The position numbers and the translations under genes were made by a program. Shown here one piece after another: positions 11,032 to 20,940 of a stretch of 64,000 nucleotides of DNA. Under the pieces are notes generated by a model. That model was given only the letters and a program-made list of their open reading frames with translations, had not been told where the DNA came from and did not search any database. Positions within the stretch are counted from its first letter, which is position 1; each line of letters starts with the position of its first letter. The DNA is from Icerya purchasi (lineage: Eukaryota; Arthropoda; Insecta; Hemiptera; Monophlebidae): contig CM077115.1 in NCBI GenBank assembly GCA_039619475.1, positions 145,208,274 to 145,272,273 of the forward strand, read 5' to 3'.

Positions 11032-11620
11032 TTTTACCAATTTCCTAAAAAAAAAAGAAGGTTTTACATTCGTCACGTATGTTTTTTTTCCCTTATGTTT
11101 TTGTTCGCGTATAACTCATATTTATATAGAGCGATTTTACTGATTCTTTGTCCATTATTAGAAAGAGTACAACTTAGGTACCGTGTGAGCATGCTGGAGC
11201 CTTGAAACTTTTTAATCAACTGGCCATGATGAGTATTCATAGGCGCGTAATCAAGAATAATTTGCCAGGAAAACCCACGAAAATTATGTTTTAATTAAGA
11301 TTCTTTTTTAATAAAATATTAAGCCTTTACAACTTATAAATTTTTTTTTGTTCTATAACTCATATCCTTTTTCTACCATTTTTCCGCCCCTGGCCCATCG
11401 GCTGGCGACGCCCTTGCGTGTGAGTAATGATGAAAATCGGTGAACATAAATTGAGTATTCATCAAAAAATGTAAAAAAAATGTAGTTCCTTTGGATAATT
11501 TTTTTTCCATTATTTTTTATTAGTATAACAGATGCGGTTGACTTAAAATGCTATCAATTTGCAAAATTATCATAGTTTTGTCGACGACTTTCAAAAAGAA
11601 GGAGGTTACACGTTCGTCGC
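11032..11620. other. Spacer with short repeats, no gene
   Basis: Two diverged copies of a short block (GAAGGTTTTACATTCGTCAC at 11058 and a relative at 11599) and two of TATAACTCATAT are visible. These suggest further decayed pieces of the same repeat family. No coding sequence recognised. Confidence 0.4.
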
Positions 11621-11624
11621 GCTT

Positions 11625-11740
11625 TTAGAATTACGTTGTAAATTTTGATCATTTTAACAGAATTGTAAGCAAGAGGGGCTAAGGGGCGCAGCCCTTTGCG
11701 AGGCCAAAATGGCCAAATTTATATATAAATATTCATATCT
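11625..11740 (+). repeat. GC-rich block of the inverted-end repeat element, copy 3
   Basis: Starts GAATTACGTTGTAAATTTTG and includes AAGGGGCGCAGCCCTTTGCG. It matches 10392-10510 in the same orientation and 8768-8893 inverted. The ends seen in copy 2 are missing or unrecognisable here. Confidence 0.65.
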
Positions 11741-11779
11741 ATATATATTTATTCTTCTTCATTCGTTATTCGAGCGTCG

Positions 11780-12112
11780 ATGCTCTACCTATCTGTACAA
11801 TCTAGTTGTATCGAATAGGTAGCCTTTTTTGGCAATTGCTATATGCAACACGCCAGTGGACACGCAAGAGACTACATTTGGAACTGACACTATGATTGTT
11901 TGATTTATTGCGCTACAAATGTACAGTCCCGTGTGTGTCTACTGTGTACTAACTAGCGCGCATATTACACGTGGGGTGAGTTGCCACTTCCTTCCAGGTG
12001 CATTAGCGATTATTTAATTAAAAGTTTTCGTAATAATTACTGTCGCTGCACGGAATTGTGACTTTTGTAATGGAAGCCAACAGCACTAAGGCTATCGCGA
12101 ATATATATGATA
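11780..12112 (-). mobile_element. SINE A, copy 2, diverged
   Basis: The reverse complement aligns along its length with 10542-10890: GATAGCCTTAGT at the head, then AATAATCGCTAAT, CTGGAAGGAAGTGGCAA, GTACACAGTAGAC and AAATGTAGTCTCTTGCG in the same order and spacing. The acceptor stem and B box are decayed. Identity looks to be roughly two thirds by eye, so it is an old copy. Confidence 0.65.
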
Positions 12113-12265
12113 TATATATATTAATTTTATCAAGTTAAAAATCAAACATTTAAGTGTTTATTTTTAATTTTTTTGATTTTTTTTTCTAAATGAAAATAAA
12201 TTATTTAGGATTTAATAAAATAAAATAAAATAATAGCCTCGTCAATTATGGTCTTAGGACCGGTG

Positions 12266-12299
<34 letters not shown>

Positions 12300-13617
12300 G
12301 GATTTCTAAGGATTCCAAACATATAATGTAATAAACTTATTAATATACATTCTTTTTTCGTTTCTAGCCGAGATTGTTTCGAAGAGGAGATCTAGATTTT
12401 CATTCTTTAAGATGAAAATCCAAATTTTCAGTGAAAATTACATAACAGCTAACGCTTCGAACGCGTTCGTGATTATCAGAAGTAAAATGAACTCCAGCTG
12501 AGGTTGTTTTCATCGACTTACTTTTTTAAGTTACGATGTTCCTTCATCATCAGTTTCAACGTCTAACTGATATTAATTAAACTGTTAATTACCTTCCGGA
12601 TTAATTTTGCGCGTTCGAATTGATTGTTCCCTTATCCGATATTTTAAGTTTCTTTTTGATAAACTGATATCCCCAGTTCTCAAGACGAAATTCTTCTCTG
12701 TTTAAATTATTATTAGTTTCAGTGGCTCCCCCGACCGAAGTGTATTTTTAAAGCGATCAATTCTCGTTAAAAAACTTCAGTTTTCTCGAGCGGCAATTGG
12801 TATGTTTTTTTAACGGACGGGTACTGCGGTAAGTACCGCTAAACGGGGCGGATTGCGTACTCTCAAACGCGTGAATAAATCGGTCGAAGTGCAGAAAGAA
12901 ATAACCTCCGCGTTTAAGAAAGAGGCTATTGAAACTGAAATAAAAATAGTAATTTTAACGGAGAAGGCAGCTCTTACACCATCAAGTTCGCCTTAAGAAG
13001 CGGACATTAGTTCTTTTTTTTTGTTAGGTGAACGAACGAGATAGAGGATAAGGCAACAGTCAATTGAAGCATACAGAATTAGTCCCGAGAGTAATTAACA
13101 ATTTGGATAGCGAGCTACGACCCTAATTTGGCCGGTGAAAGAATAATTTAAGCAACCGACGCACGACCAGAACAACTCGACTGAAGTGTATTTCATCACC
13201 TGCTAATGACTGACTCGTTGCGAGTAGTTCGAAATTTTAATTTGACCAGTGACGCATTTTTATCAAAAAATTTTAATTTTAGTAATAAATAAGCGTTTTG
13301 TATTTTCTATCTTGTTAATAGGGGGCGTGTTTTGTAGCTTACAATAATTATCCTGCATTTGTTTTTCTTTTTCTTTTTTCAAAACACAGTTCAATGAAAT
13401 TAATTGAGCAAAAATTTGATCAAATGATATCTATATCTAAAAGAATAAAAGGGAAAAGTTTAAATAGATTAAGCTGAACGGCGTTAAATCTGATATTTTT
13501 CATTGTCGCTAACTGAGAAGTAGGGCAACATTACGAACCGCCTCGGATACATTTTTGTATTGCGATTATTATTCTTCGACCTATTTAAAATGAACTAGTT
13601 TCAAAAATGAAGAAATC
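12113..13617. other. Spacer, nothing recognised
   Basis: About 1.5 kb with an A-run near 12271-12294 and no similarity I can recognise. Confidence 0.5.
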
Positions 13618-15325
13618 TTTTTTTTTTTTTTTTTTTTTTTTTGGTCCCCAATTCGTAATACGATGGGGTAAATATATTTAGAAAATTGATATAAATAACA
13701 GGTCTGTCCTGAGCCCGTCCATTTAAGTTTATGGAACCCTGACAGACTGTTTTACAATGTTAATAATAATTCTTCTTCTTCTCGTGCTACCCGATTCGGG
13801 TATTGCTTAATCATCATGTATGGATTGGATTATCTGCTGGAATTGATTTCGATCTTTTGCTATTCTGACTAGATCTTCTGTTTTTAATTCCGGTCCATTT
13901 TTTTATATTATCTATCCAAGCGGTCTTTCTTCTTCCCGGATTTCTTCTTCCTTCTATCATGCCCATTATTATTGTCTGTAGTAATTTGTATTTTTCGCCT
14001 CTCATGAAGTGTCCAAAAAATTTTATCTTCCTTCTTTTTACTATTGTCATTAATATTCGGTCAGTTCCCATTAGTTCCAGTACTTTTTCATTTTTTAACT
14101 TTTTTGTCCACGGTATTTTCCACATTCTTCTGTAGCACCACATTTCGAATGATGATATGCGCTTCCTCATATTTTCCTTTATGGTCCATGTCTCGCTTCC
14201 ATACAGTAGCACTGACCATACGTAACATTGCAATATCTTGTTCTTGATCCTTAGGCTTAATTTCCTATCGCAAAGGGTGTTTTTTAATTTCATAAATGTG
14301 TTTCTGGCCATCTCTATACAAGTACGTATTTCCATATCAGAATCATTCCTTTGTGTTATCCAGCTACCTAAATATTTATATTTTTCCGTTCGTTCAATTT
14401 CTTCGCTATCTAAAAATAATTTTTCATTTAGATTAGGCTGTCTTGCAATTACCATGAATTTTGTTTTTTTAGTATTTATACTGACTCCTTTCTTCTTGCT
14501 TTCTACTGCAACTATGTCTAGTAGCCTTTGTAGGTCTGTTACATTTTCCGCCAGTAGTGCAGTATCGTCAGCAAAGCGAATCACTGAAATTCTTTCGCCT
14601 GCAATTTTTATCCCTTCACTACGTTCATCTAAAGCTTGGGCAAAAATTGCCTCAGAATACAGATTAAATAGTACCGGCGACAATACGCATCCTTGCCTAA
14701 CCCCTCGTTTTATTGGTATTTGATCTGTTAGTTGCTCATCTATTAATATTCTTGCATGTTGTTTTTCATAAAGCGTTTGTATAATCTTAATATCCGACTG
14801 GCAAATACCTATATCTTTTAATGTTTTTATTAGTTCCGTGTGCCGTACCTTGTCGAAAGCTTTGTAATAGTCTATAAAACAAATGTATACTGATTTTCCG
14901 AACTTCAGTTGTCTTTGGATTAGAGTTTTCATACAAAATAACGCTTCTCTTGTACCCATTCCGTTACGGAAACCGAACTGGTTCCATTTCATGTTTTCTT
15001 CGCATATTTTAATTATGCGTCGATGAATTACCCGCAGAAATATTTTTAGAACGTGGCTCATTAGACTAATTAATCTATATTCATCACATCTATATGCATT
15101 TGTTGTTTCTGGTATGGTAATGAACCTTGATTCTAGCCAATCTTCCGGTATTTTCCCATTTTTATAGATTACATTGAAAAAGCCAGTAACTTTCTTGATT
15201 TCCATAGGACCCAACATTTTTAATATCTCTATTGGTACCTCATCAGGTCCTACCGCCTTCCGTACTTTAGCTTGCTTGATTGCCATCTCCACCTCAGACT
15301 CCAAGATTGGCAACGTATCCTCACC
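13618..15325 (-). mobile_element. RTE-type LINE, 5'-truncated, with open RT frame, 3' UTR and poly(A)
   Basis: A minus-strand element that ends at 13618 in an A-run (poly-T on the plus strand, about 13618-13641). Its 3' UTR (about 13642-13813) recurs alone at 59312-59475. Coding sequence begins abruptly near 15325, inside the linker before RT, so the endonuclease is missing, as is common for 5'-truncated LINE insertions. Confidence 0.85.
13814..15313 (-). CDS. RTE-type reverse transcriptase, C-terminal 499 codons, 5'-truncated
   Basis: An uninterrupted frame covers the complete RT and the C-terminal domain. Visible motifs are the conserved linker (GPDEVPIEIL, residues 22-31), FGFR (113-116), the first catalytic Asp in CFIDYYKAFD (Asp148), RGVRQGCVLSPVLFN (203-217), FADD (247-250) and the YLGSWIT thumb motif. 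The C-terminal block WKIPWTKKLKNEKVLELMG and GRRNPGRRKTAW are typical of RTE-like elements. There is no ATG at 15313: the codon is TTG and a stop lies just upstream, so this is a truncated piece of a larger ORF that also carried an endonuclease. All RT catalytic aspartates are kept, suggesting a fairly young insertion. Confidence 0.85.
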   Translation of the reverse strand: MPILESEVEMAIKQAKVRKAVGPDEVPIEILKMLGPMEIKKVTGFFNVIYKNGKIPEDWLESRFITIPETTNAYRCDEYRLISLMSHVLKIFLRVIHRRIIKICEENMKWNQFGFRNGMGTREALFCMKTLIQRQLKFGKSVYICFIDYYKAFDKVRHTELIKTLKDIGICQSDIKIIQTLYEKQHARILIDEQLTDQIPIKRGVRQGCVLSPVLFNLYSEAIFAQALDERSEGIKIAGERISVIRFADDTALLAENVTDLQRLLDIVAVESKKKGVSINTKKTKFMVIARQPNLNEKLFLDSEEIERTEKYKYLGSWITQRNDSDMEIRTCIEMARNTFMKLKNTLCDRKLSLRIKNKILQCYVWSVLLYGSETWTIKENMRKRISSFEMWCYRRMWKIPWTKKLKNEKVLELMGTDRILMTIVKRRKIKFFGHFMRGEKYKLLQTIIMGMIEGRRNPGRRKTAWIDNIKKWTGIKNRRSSQNSKRSKSIPADNPIHT

Positions 15326-15492
15326 TCACGTCTATCTATACTCATCTCAAAATAAAAAATCAAAAATAACACCTCACGTCCCAGACGAGTTTTGACTAAA
15401 TTTATTTTATTATTAATGTATATTAGTGTTTTTTAATTAAATTTTTTGACGTCGTTATTCTGAAAAACTTGGCTAGCTTATTTGATTATTGA

Positions 15493-16764
15493 TTATTTAC
15501 GCCGATACTTCCACAACCGGAGATGATGACGGGAGCAATGTCCCAACTGACGAGAATTATTACTTACCTTTGAATCTTTCATGTATCCGGACTTCAAATA
15601 GTTAAATTTGTACTTAGTTTTCTTAGTTTTGCGTTTATTGTTAGGTTTATTATTCTTATTTATAGATCTTCCGATTTGGTATTTAATTTTTCCAATTTTA
15701 GCTTTATTTGCTTCTCTTCTCTTGTAACGTATTTTCTTGCCGGTTTTTGGATCTTTCATGTTACTTGTGAAAATTATTTTAAACGGATCATCACGATCGT
15801 CTTGATTATTTATATTGGTCTGATCGCTAATATTGCTATTATCATTACTATTAAAATTATCATTATCATTATCATAGACCCTACAAGTGTTATTATTATT
15901 ATTATTGCTTTCGACATCTTTCCTACTATTATCGTCATTATTATTATTAACATCATTATCACAAGTATTTTCAAGATCATTTTTATTGTCATTAAGCCCC
16001 TGTTCCTCGTCACTTTCCACTCGTTTCTCATCATCCTCCGTAGGTATAGTGATGTGCTCAACTAATTCATTCTCTACTTTCTCACCTTGCGTCGGCTCCC
16101 CAGAGACCGCAGATCCATCCCCAACGTTTATTTTATTCTTAAGATCTGGATTATTTTCGTAAATTTTAAATTCGGGTATTTTATTAAGTTCTTCTTCGAC
16201 TTCGATTTTAGGTTTTTCGAGTTCCACATCTAATTTGTTTTCTAAAATATCGAATTTAATTATTGAAACCCCTTGATTTTTATTTAGTTCTTCAAATTTC
16301 TTATTGATTTTTGTATTATTCTCTTCAAGTTTATTATTAATTTGTTTTATGTTATATTCCAATTTTTTGTTAATATTTGCGTCAATTGTATTTAATTTTT
16401 CTTCGAAATTATTTATTTTTGTCTCGAAATTATTGAAATTTTTATTGTGTTCTTCAAGCTTGTTATTTATTTCTTCCTTTAGATTATTAATATTTTCTTC
16501 GAGTTTATTGAAATTTTTTATATTATCCTCCGCGCTTTTTTTATTATTTTCTTTCATTTCTTCTTTAAAATTCCTCTTAATTTCTTCTTTATTTTCTTTC
16601 GCTAGACTGAGCATGAATTTTTTAAATTCTTCAATAGCCGATGGAGTTAGGGATGTCTCCGGGTTCACCGGGGCGCGACACGTCTCTTCCGAATTTACCT
16701 CCGAACTAGCCTCAGAAATACGATCCGACATCTCATTCTGCATATCCTCTTCACTTTCATCCAT
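15493..16764 (-). CDS. gag-like coiled-coil protein of an LTR retrotransposon
   Basis: A 423-codon frame begins at an ATG at 16762-16764, about 395 bases downstream (minus strand) of a primer-binding site and LTR. An acidic N-terminus (about 1-40) is followed by a long coiled coil rich in Lys, Glu and Asn (about 55-190, repeated NNKLEE and FEEK patterns), then an Asn/Asp-rich low-complexity stretch (about 255-320) and a very basic tail (about 335-405). I see no CCHC knuckle and no protease or polymerase after the stop. The position after the LTR is what suggests gag; on sequence alone it would be an unknown coiled-coil protein. The LTR element appears truncated downstream, ahead of the RTE copy. 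Confidence 0.5.
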   Translation of the reverse strand: MDESEEDMQNEMSDRISEASSEVNSEETCRAPVNPETSLTPSAIEEFKKFMLSLAKENKEEIKRNFKEEMKENNKKSAEDNIKNFNKLEENINNLKEEINNKLEEHNKNFNNFETKINNFEEKLNTIDANINKKLEYNIKQINNKLEENNTKINKKFEELNKNQGVSIIKFDILENKLDVELEKPKIEVEEELNKIPEFKIYENNPDLKNKINVGDGSAVSGEPTQGEKVENELVEHITIPTEDDEKRVESDEEQGLNDNKNDLENTCDNDVNNNNDDNSRKDVESNNNNNNTCRVYDNDNDNFNSNDNSNISDQTNINNQDDRDDPFKIIFTSNMKDPKTGKKIRYKRREANKAKIGKIKYQIGRSINKNNKPNNKRKTKKTKYKFNYLKSGYMKDSKVSNNSRQLGHCSRHHLRLWKYRRK

Positions 16765-17158
16765 TTCACGATAATTTCCCTGGTCACCACCACTCTGGCT
16801 AAATTCTCGTTCTCCATTTTGACGCAGGGTAATTAAAATAAAATTACGAAAAATTCGGGCCTAACTATCGACAATTAAATATTAAAGTTTAAATAGAATA
16901 ACTTCGAAACACCGGTTCGAGAAAAAAATATTTTAAACAACTCGTGACTCGAGAAAAGAAAAAATAAAAAAAAATATAAATTTTAAAATTTTGAATGCGT
17001 AAACCACGAGAAAAGCGTATATAAACTATAATAGGCCGAGGAGAGAATTAAAATAATATAAAATCTTATCTGTTTCCGCTTGGCAGATCCTTCTCCGATG
17101 AAACCGCTGCTTCCTTTTTCGTACCAGGTAACGTATATCTATCTATATACTATCGAGT
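16765..17158 (-). other. Leader between primer-binding site and gag-like ORF
   Basis: About 390 bases without an open frame of note, AT-rich, in the position of an LTR-element leader. Confidence 0.4.
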
Positions 17159-17179
17159 CCCTGTTCGTTCGGGCCGCCA
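17159..17179 (-). other. Candidate primer-binding site, tRNA-Lys-like
   Basis: On the minus strand, two bases after the end of the LTR, the sequence reads TGGCGGCCCGAACGAACAGG. It resembles the complement of a tRNA-Lys 3' end (TGGCGCCCGAACAGGGAC), with one extra base and a four-base duplication of GAAC. Confidence 0.5.
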
Positions 17180-17181
17180 TT

Positions 17182-17738
17182 TGTAAAGAATTCACTCTCT
17201 TCACAAGTCCCTGTTCCGGTAGTCATTTGTGACTGATCAGCTTCCGCGATGATAAAATAAAAAATGTAAAAACAAATAAAAGAAAGATTTCGGGCGCCAA
17301 TGACACTTAACCCCGGTGTGTCATTACCGGAAACTCAATTCGTAGAGCTTTAGGCCTTCCTAAAGTTTAACGAAAAAAAGAAAGTCCCCGCGGCGGAGAT
17401 GTCACCGGGACCCACCCCGTGTCCAATAAGAAAGATTTCGACTTTAAACGCGTATATTTTCGCTAGGATTAAAAAAATTATAATAAAATTGTTAACAGGA
17501 TGATTTTAGCGTTCACCCGAGAAGTATACTTATGAACAAATTGACACATAGAAAAATTTTCTACGAGAACCGCGTGCGACAGAGCACGTACGATTTTCCA
17601 AAACGACAACGCGACGAGTTGCTTGAGGCAAAGGAGCCTCGACGACGTTCAGCCTAAGACTCCTGCGAGAGACTAAAATGTGTCTGGCGAGGATCGCTCG
17701 ATGTCCTCTTGCCTTTCGCTAAGACGACTAATTTTACA
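17182..17738 (-). repeat. Candidate 5' LTR of a Gypsy-like retrotransposon
   Basis: The segment has matching short inverted ends (TGTAAA at one end, TTTACA at the other), lies directly before the primer-binding site, and is 557 bp long. No second LTR occurs in the window, so the far boundary is a guess; an alternative end is TTATACA at 17757. Gypsy-like is inferred from the primer site and the gag-like ORF only. Confidence 0.45.
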
Positions 17739-18094
17739 CAAAAATATTTATTATACAAAACACCGCCGAAAGATCTATTTAGAAAGTTATAAAGTCGTTA
17801 ATTTTATTTAACGGCGATTACCCTGCCGGTATTCCTTTTCGGGTTTTTTGACAAAAAACTTCTGCCGGCTCAACATAGCTCGGTACGCATTTCAAACGCC
17901 TATACCGCCAGCAAAGGCTCTTTCTCCGCTTTTCGGCCACCCGCATAGAAACCAGTTCGCTATCCCGGCGCAGCGGTCAGAACATCTGTGCCGGGATCCT
18001 TCGATTTTTTAGCCGAGAAAGCGTCTTTGACAACCATGCCGTTTTTGCCCGCTGCCGAGACCGCCGAGAATTTAATGATTATTGCCAAAATATT
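17739..18094. other. Relatively GC-rich spacer
   Basis: No gene recognised. It contains an 11-bp inverted repeat (TCCCGGCGCAG at about 17963 with CTGTGCCGGGA near 17990) and a TTTTTTGaCAAAAAA palindrome near 17848. The base composition is less AT-rich than the neighbours. Confidence 0.4.
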
Positions 18095-18133
18095 ATTTTC
18101 TAGCTCGGACAGCGTTGACAAAGGCCGTAAGAA

Positions 18134-19348
18134 ATGCCGAATCCGTCTCAATACATAGTCCTTAAAAATCTGTCTGAGCAGTCACTTGCGTTTCTCCTTG
18201 AACTCTTCAATTCCTTTTTATCCAGAGGCATCACTCCGTCTTCCTGGAACTCCTTTATCGTTATTCCCATCCCGAAAAAAAATGCTTCCTTACGTCCTAT
18301 CTCTTTGGCATCATGTTTCAGGAAACTCTTTGAAGGCATGCTGAATAAACGTCTTGTTTGGTGGCTGGAACATAACAACTTACTTCCTTCCAATATGTTT
18401 GGCTTTCGACCAGGCATTGGTCCTGCCGATTGTATTAGCTCCTTTGTTTCCCACGTTTATAAATCCTTCATACATAAGCATTTCACGCTGGCTTCTTTTA
18501 TCGACTTATCCTCAGCCTTTGATAACGTTCATCTACCTAGTCTAAAAGACGCAATGGAAGCAATTAATCTCCCAGTCAAACTCATTTCGCTGACTATTAA
18601 TCTTATGATAAATCGCATTATCCACATTTCCTCTCCGTGGCTTCGAGCTACAAGAAGTGTTTTCCGCGGTCTTCCGCAAGGTTCCCCCCTCAGCCCCACC
18701 CTCTTCAATATATATACCATTGCTGTAGCATCTCTTCCTTTAAACTCCCTCTCTTTATTCTTTGCGGATGATATTCTTCTTTTTTCCTCTTCCTATGACT
18801 TGGTAATCGCCAACGAAACTCTTAATTCGTCTTTGTTTGCACTTGAACAGTCCCTATCTTCTATTCACTTTTCTGTTTCTCCTTCTAAATCCTCTTCTAT
18901 GGTTTTTATTCTCCGCCCCTACAATTCCACATTAGTCAACCTATCCCCGAATCAAGTTTCTCTTCCCCGTGTTATTTGCTGCTGCTATCTCGGTATTTAC
19001 CTTAATAGTCGTCTGACCTTCTCTGAGCATATTGACCACCTTTCTTGTTCTGCCGTTAAAAGACTGAACTTGCTAAAATCCTTGTCTCCAACCAAATGGG
19101 GAGGTGATCCTCATCTGCTCATTTCCCTGTATACATCCATTATTCGCTCCAAGTTTGATTACTGCTCTTTTATCTATGGTTGTGTCTCCAGATCCCTTCT
19201 TTCCAAATTAGATACAATACAAAACTCCTGTCTCCGTCTTTGCCTCGGTGCTCTCAAATCCTCTCCCATTTCAGCAATGCTCGCGGAATCTAGAATACCT
19301 CCCCTCTCAGTTCGAAGGTCTTATTTGGGCTATCGATCCCTATCTTAG
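18134..19348 (+). pseudogene. Reverse transcriptase part of LINE copy 4
   Basis: The 404-codon frame reads the RT domain in order: LKNLSEQSLAFLLELFNS, PISLASCFRKLFEG, FGFRPG, SFIDLSSAFDNV (first catalytic Asp), GLPQGSPLSPTLFNIY and LFFADDILLF with both catalytic Asp. It ends with RRSYLGYRSLS at a stop. Compared with the intact copy, about 35 codons are missing after GYR and the frame shifts near 19343, cutting RT from RNase H. The upstream side also has a frame break near 18150. The apparent ATG is not a real start; the natural ORF2 starts hundreds of codons earlier. Confidence 0.85.
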
Positions 19349-19482
19349 CCCCTATTTCTCAACGTCTTAGGCATTTCTCCTCCCATATTATATCCAGCAA
19401 TAATCCTCCGTACTTCTCATTCAATTATTTCGACCTCTTACACCCTCCTAAAGTACATTTTCTCCCTAAATTTTCTAAGTTT

Positions 19483-20433
19483 ATGCCTCAGAACGTCATT
19501 AAACAGGAATTTCGCAGTACGGTCAGTTGTCTTTTTCCTTCTCATGCACTTATTTTTACTGATGGCTCTAGAGGACCCGGTGGGGTCGGATCGTCTTTTA
19601 TTCTTCCCGACTCCAATTTCTCTGAATCCTTTCGCCCCCCATCTTTCTGTTCTATTTTTACGGCCGAATTGATGGCTATTCTTCGTGCGATCATACATAT
19701 CTCGTGCAATCGTTCGTCCTCCGACTATCTAATCATTTCTGACTCCATGGGTGCTCTCCAGGCTATCAGTTCACCGCTTCCTCCTCCCTCTTCTGACTTC
19801 TTCATTCTTCGTATACGATCTCTAATTTATAATCTTTCTTTCCATCACTCTGTACACATTGACTTACTGTGGGTTCCTGGTCACAGAGGCATCGAGGGTA
19901 ATGAAATGGCGGATGCCTTGGCTCAGGTTGCTGTTCGTTCTCGCTTCTATTTTAAAAAAATCCCGGCTGTTAATCTATTACCCCTAATTAAGAAGCTTCA
20001 CTTCAGATTTTGGTCGAATGTGTACCCTTCTTCTTTTTCCAACAATCGTTCCTTCTATCTTTCAATCCAACCTACACTTCCTTCTCATCCATGGTTCTCG
20101 GAGTTTCCCTCTCTTCCACGATTTATAATTTCCTCTATTGTCCGCCTGCGCTTTAATCACACACTGCTGCCCTCTTCACGCTATCGTTTCTCTTTGCTTC
20201 CCTCTCCTCACTGTCCGTTGCATCCAGATGAAGCAGTTGTCTGTGATGCTGATCACATTTTCTTCGAGTGCTCTGCTCTTTCTGCGGAGCGTTCTCTTTT
20301 CTATCTTCACCTTATAAAGCTGGGGCTTCCCACTCCTTACTGTGCGTCTTACATCTTGTCCCTTCCTTCCCAGTCTGTTGTTCTTGTCCTTGGTTCCTTT
20401 ATTTCAGCTGTCTCCAATCGAATTAGGTTCTAG
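19483..20433 (+). pseudogene. RNase H and C-terminal domain of LINE copy 4
   Basis: A 316-codon open frame; similarity starts slightly earlier, near 19345. The RNase H active site is complete: Asp27 (IFTDGSRG), Glu62 (FTAELMAIL), Asp87 (IISDSMG) and Asp144 (GNEMADALAQ), with His134 in WVPGHRG. The C-terminal tail keeps the His/Cys cluster (PHCPLHPDE, then DADHIFFECSAL) and LPTPYCASYILSLPS. It normally forms the end of ORF2; here it is separated from RT by a frame-shifting deletion. Confidence 0.85.
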
Positions 20434-20486
20434 TTAGTTGTCTCTTCTTCCCATTGTGTCTGGGCAATGGTCCATAGTTGATGCGC

Positions 20487-20523
<37 letters not shown>

Positions 20524-20554
20524 AATACAGGTGTATATCTACTTTACGGTGATT

Positions 20555-20940
20555 TGATTTATTTCAGCTATCGTAAAACTACTGAACATATTTTAAATAG
20601 CTTACTTAATTGATCAACGCTAATAATATTGCTAAAATCTATATTACTAACAGCCGGAAAGGACACGCTTAATATTACTATCAGGAAAGTTACACGTTAC
20701 ACAGTTATTTGAGTGTGCAATTTTATGTTTATGTAAATAATCTTTAAATAGACCGTGTCCAGTAAGAAATTGGACATTAAAAAAATTTGGCGTAAAAACT
20801 TTACTATGTAGTCTATCATCTATGGTTGGAAAAATTTTTTTAGCTATACCGTTATTATATTGGTCCCACTGCGCCTGAAATTTATTATTATAATATTTAT
20901 CTAATATATAAGTGTTTAAACTGTTTAAGCGTTAACTAAG
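20555..20940 (-). pseudogene. R1/LOA-like LINE C-terminal remnant
   Basis: The minus strand reads, in one frame from about 20930 to 20660, NKFQAQWDQYNNGIAKKIFP, then FNVQFLTGHGLFKDYLHKHK and a CVTC motif. This is the Cys-containing C-terminal domain with LTGHG..YL typical of R1/LOA-type elements. A further block (NIDFSNIISVDQLSKLFKIC) continues to about 20570 after a frame change. Its 3' UTR (about 20523-20560) also occurs at 59508-59580. LINE copy 4 lies directly against its end in the opposite orientation. Confidence 0.6.

Larger units (their letters stand above)
18095..20522 (+). mobile_element. I-clade LINE copy 4 (RT, RNase H, 3' UTR, poly(A)), 5'-truncated
   Basis: A relatively well-preserved plus-strand copy. 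The endonuclease is missing. Similarity begins just before RT (ALTKAVRNAES, about 18114-18146, in another frame), RT is open 18134-19348, and RNase H to C-terminus is open 19483-20433. The 3' UTR has the family motif (TCTGGGCAATGGTCC, about 20458) and ends in a long A-run (about 20488-20521). It belongs to a different subfamily from the full-length copy (GLPQGSPLSP instead of GLPQGSCLSP). Confidence 0.85.

Noticed and set aside
14044..14723. Plus-strand open frames opposite the RTE polymerase
   Set aside because: Antisense shadows of a clear RT reading on the minus strand.
15313..15315. True start codon of the RTE polymerase
   Set aside because: The codon is TTG and a stop lies just upstream; the element is 5'-truncated within the linker.
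17293..17299. Alternative primer-binding site (TGGCGCC on the minus strand)
   Set aside because: It matches 11 bases of a tRNA-Lys site, but no LTR-like end pair fits it as well as the site at 17159-17179, which follows TTTACA with the normal two-base gap.
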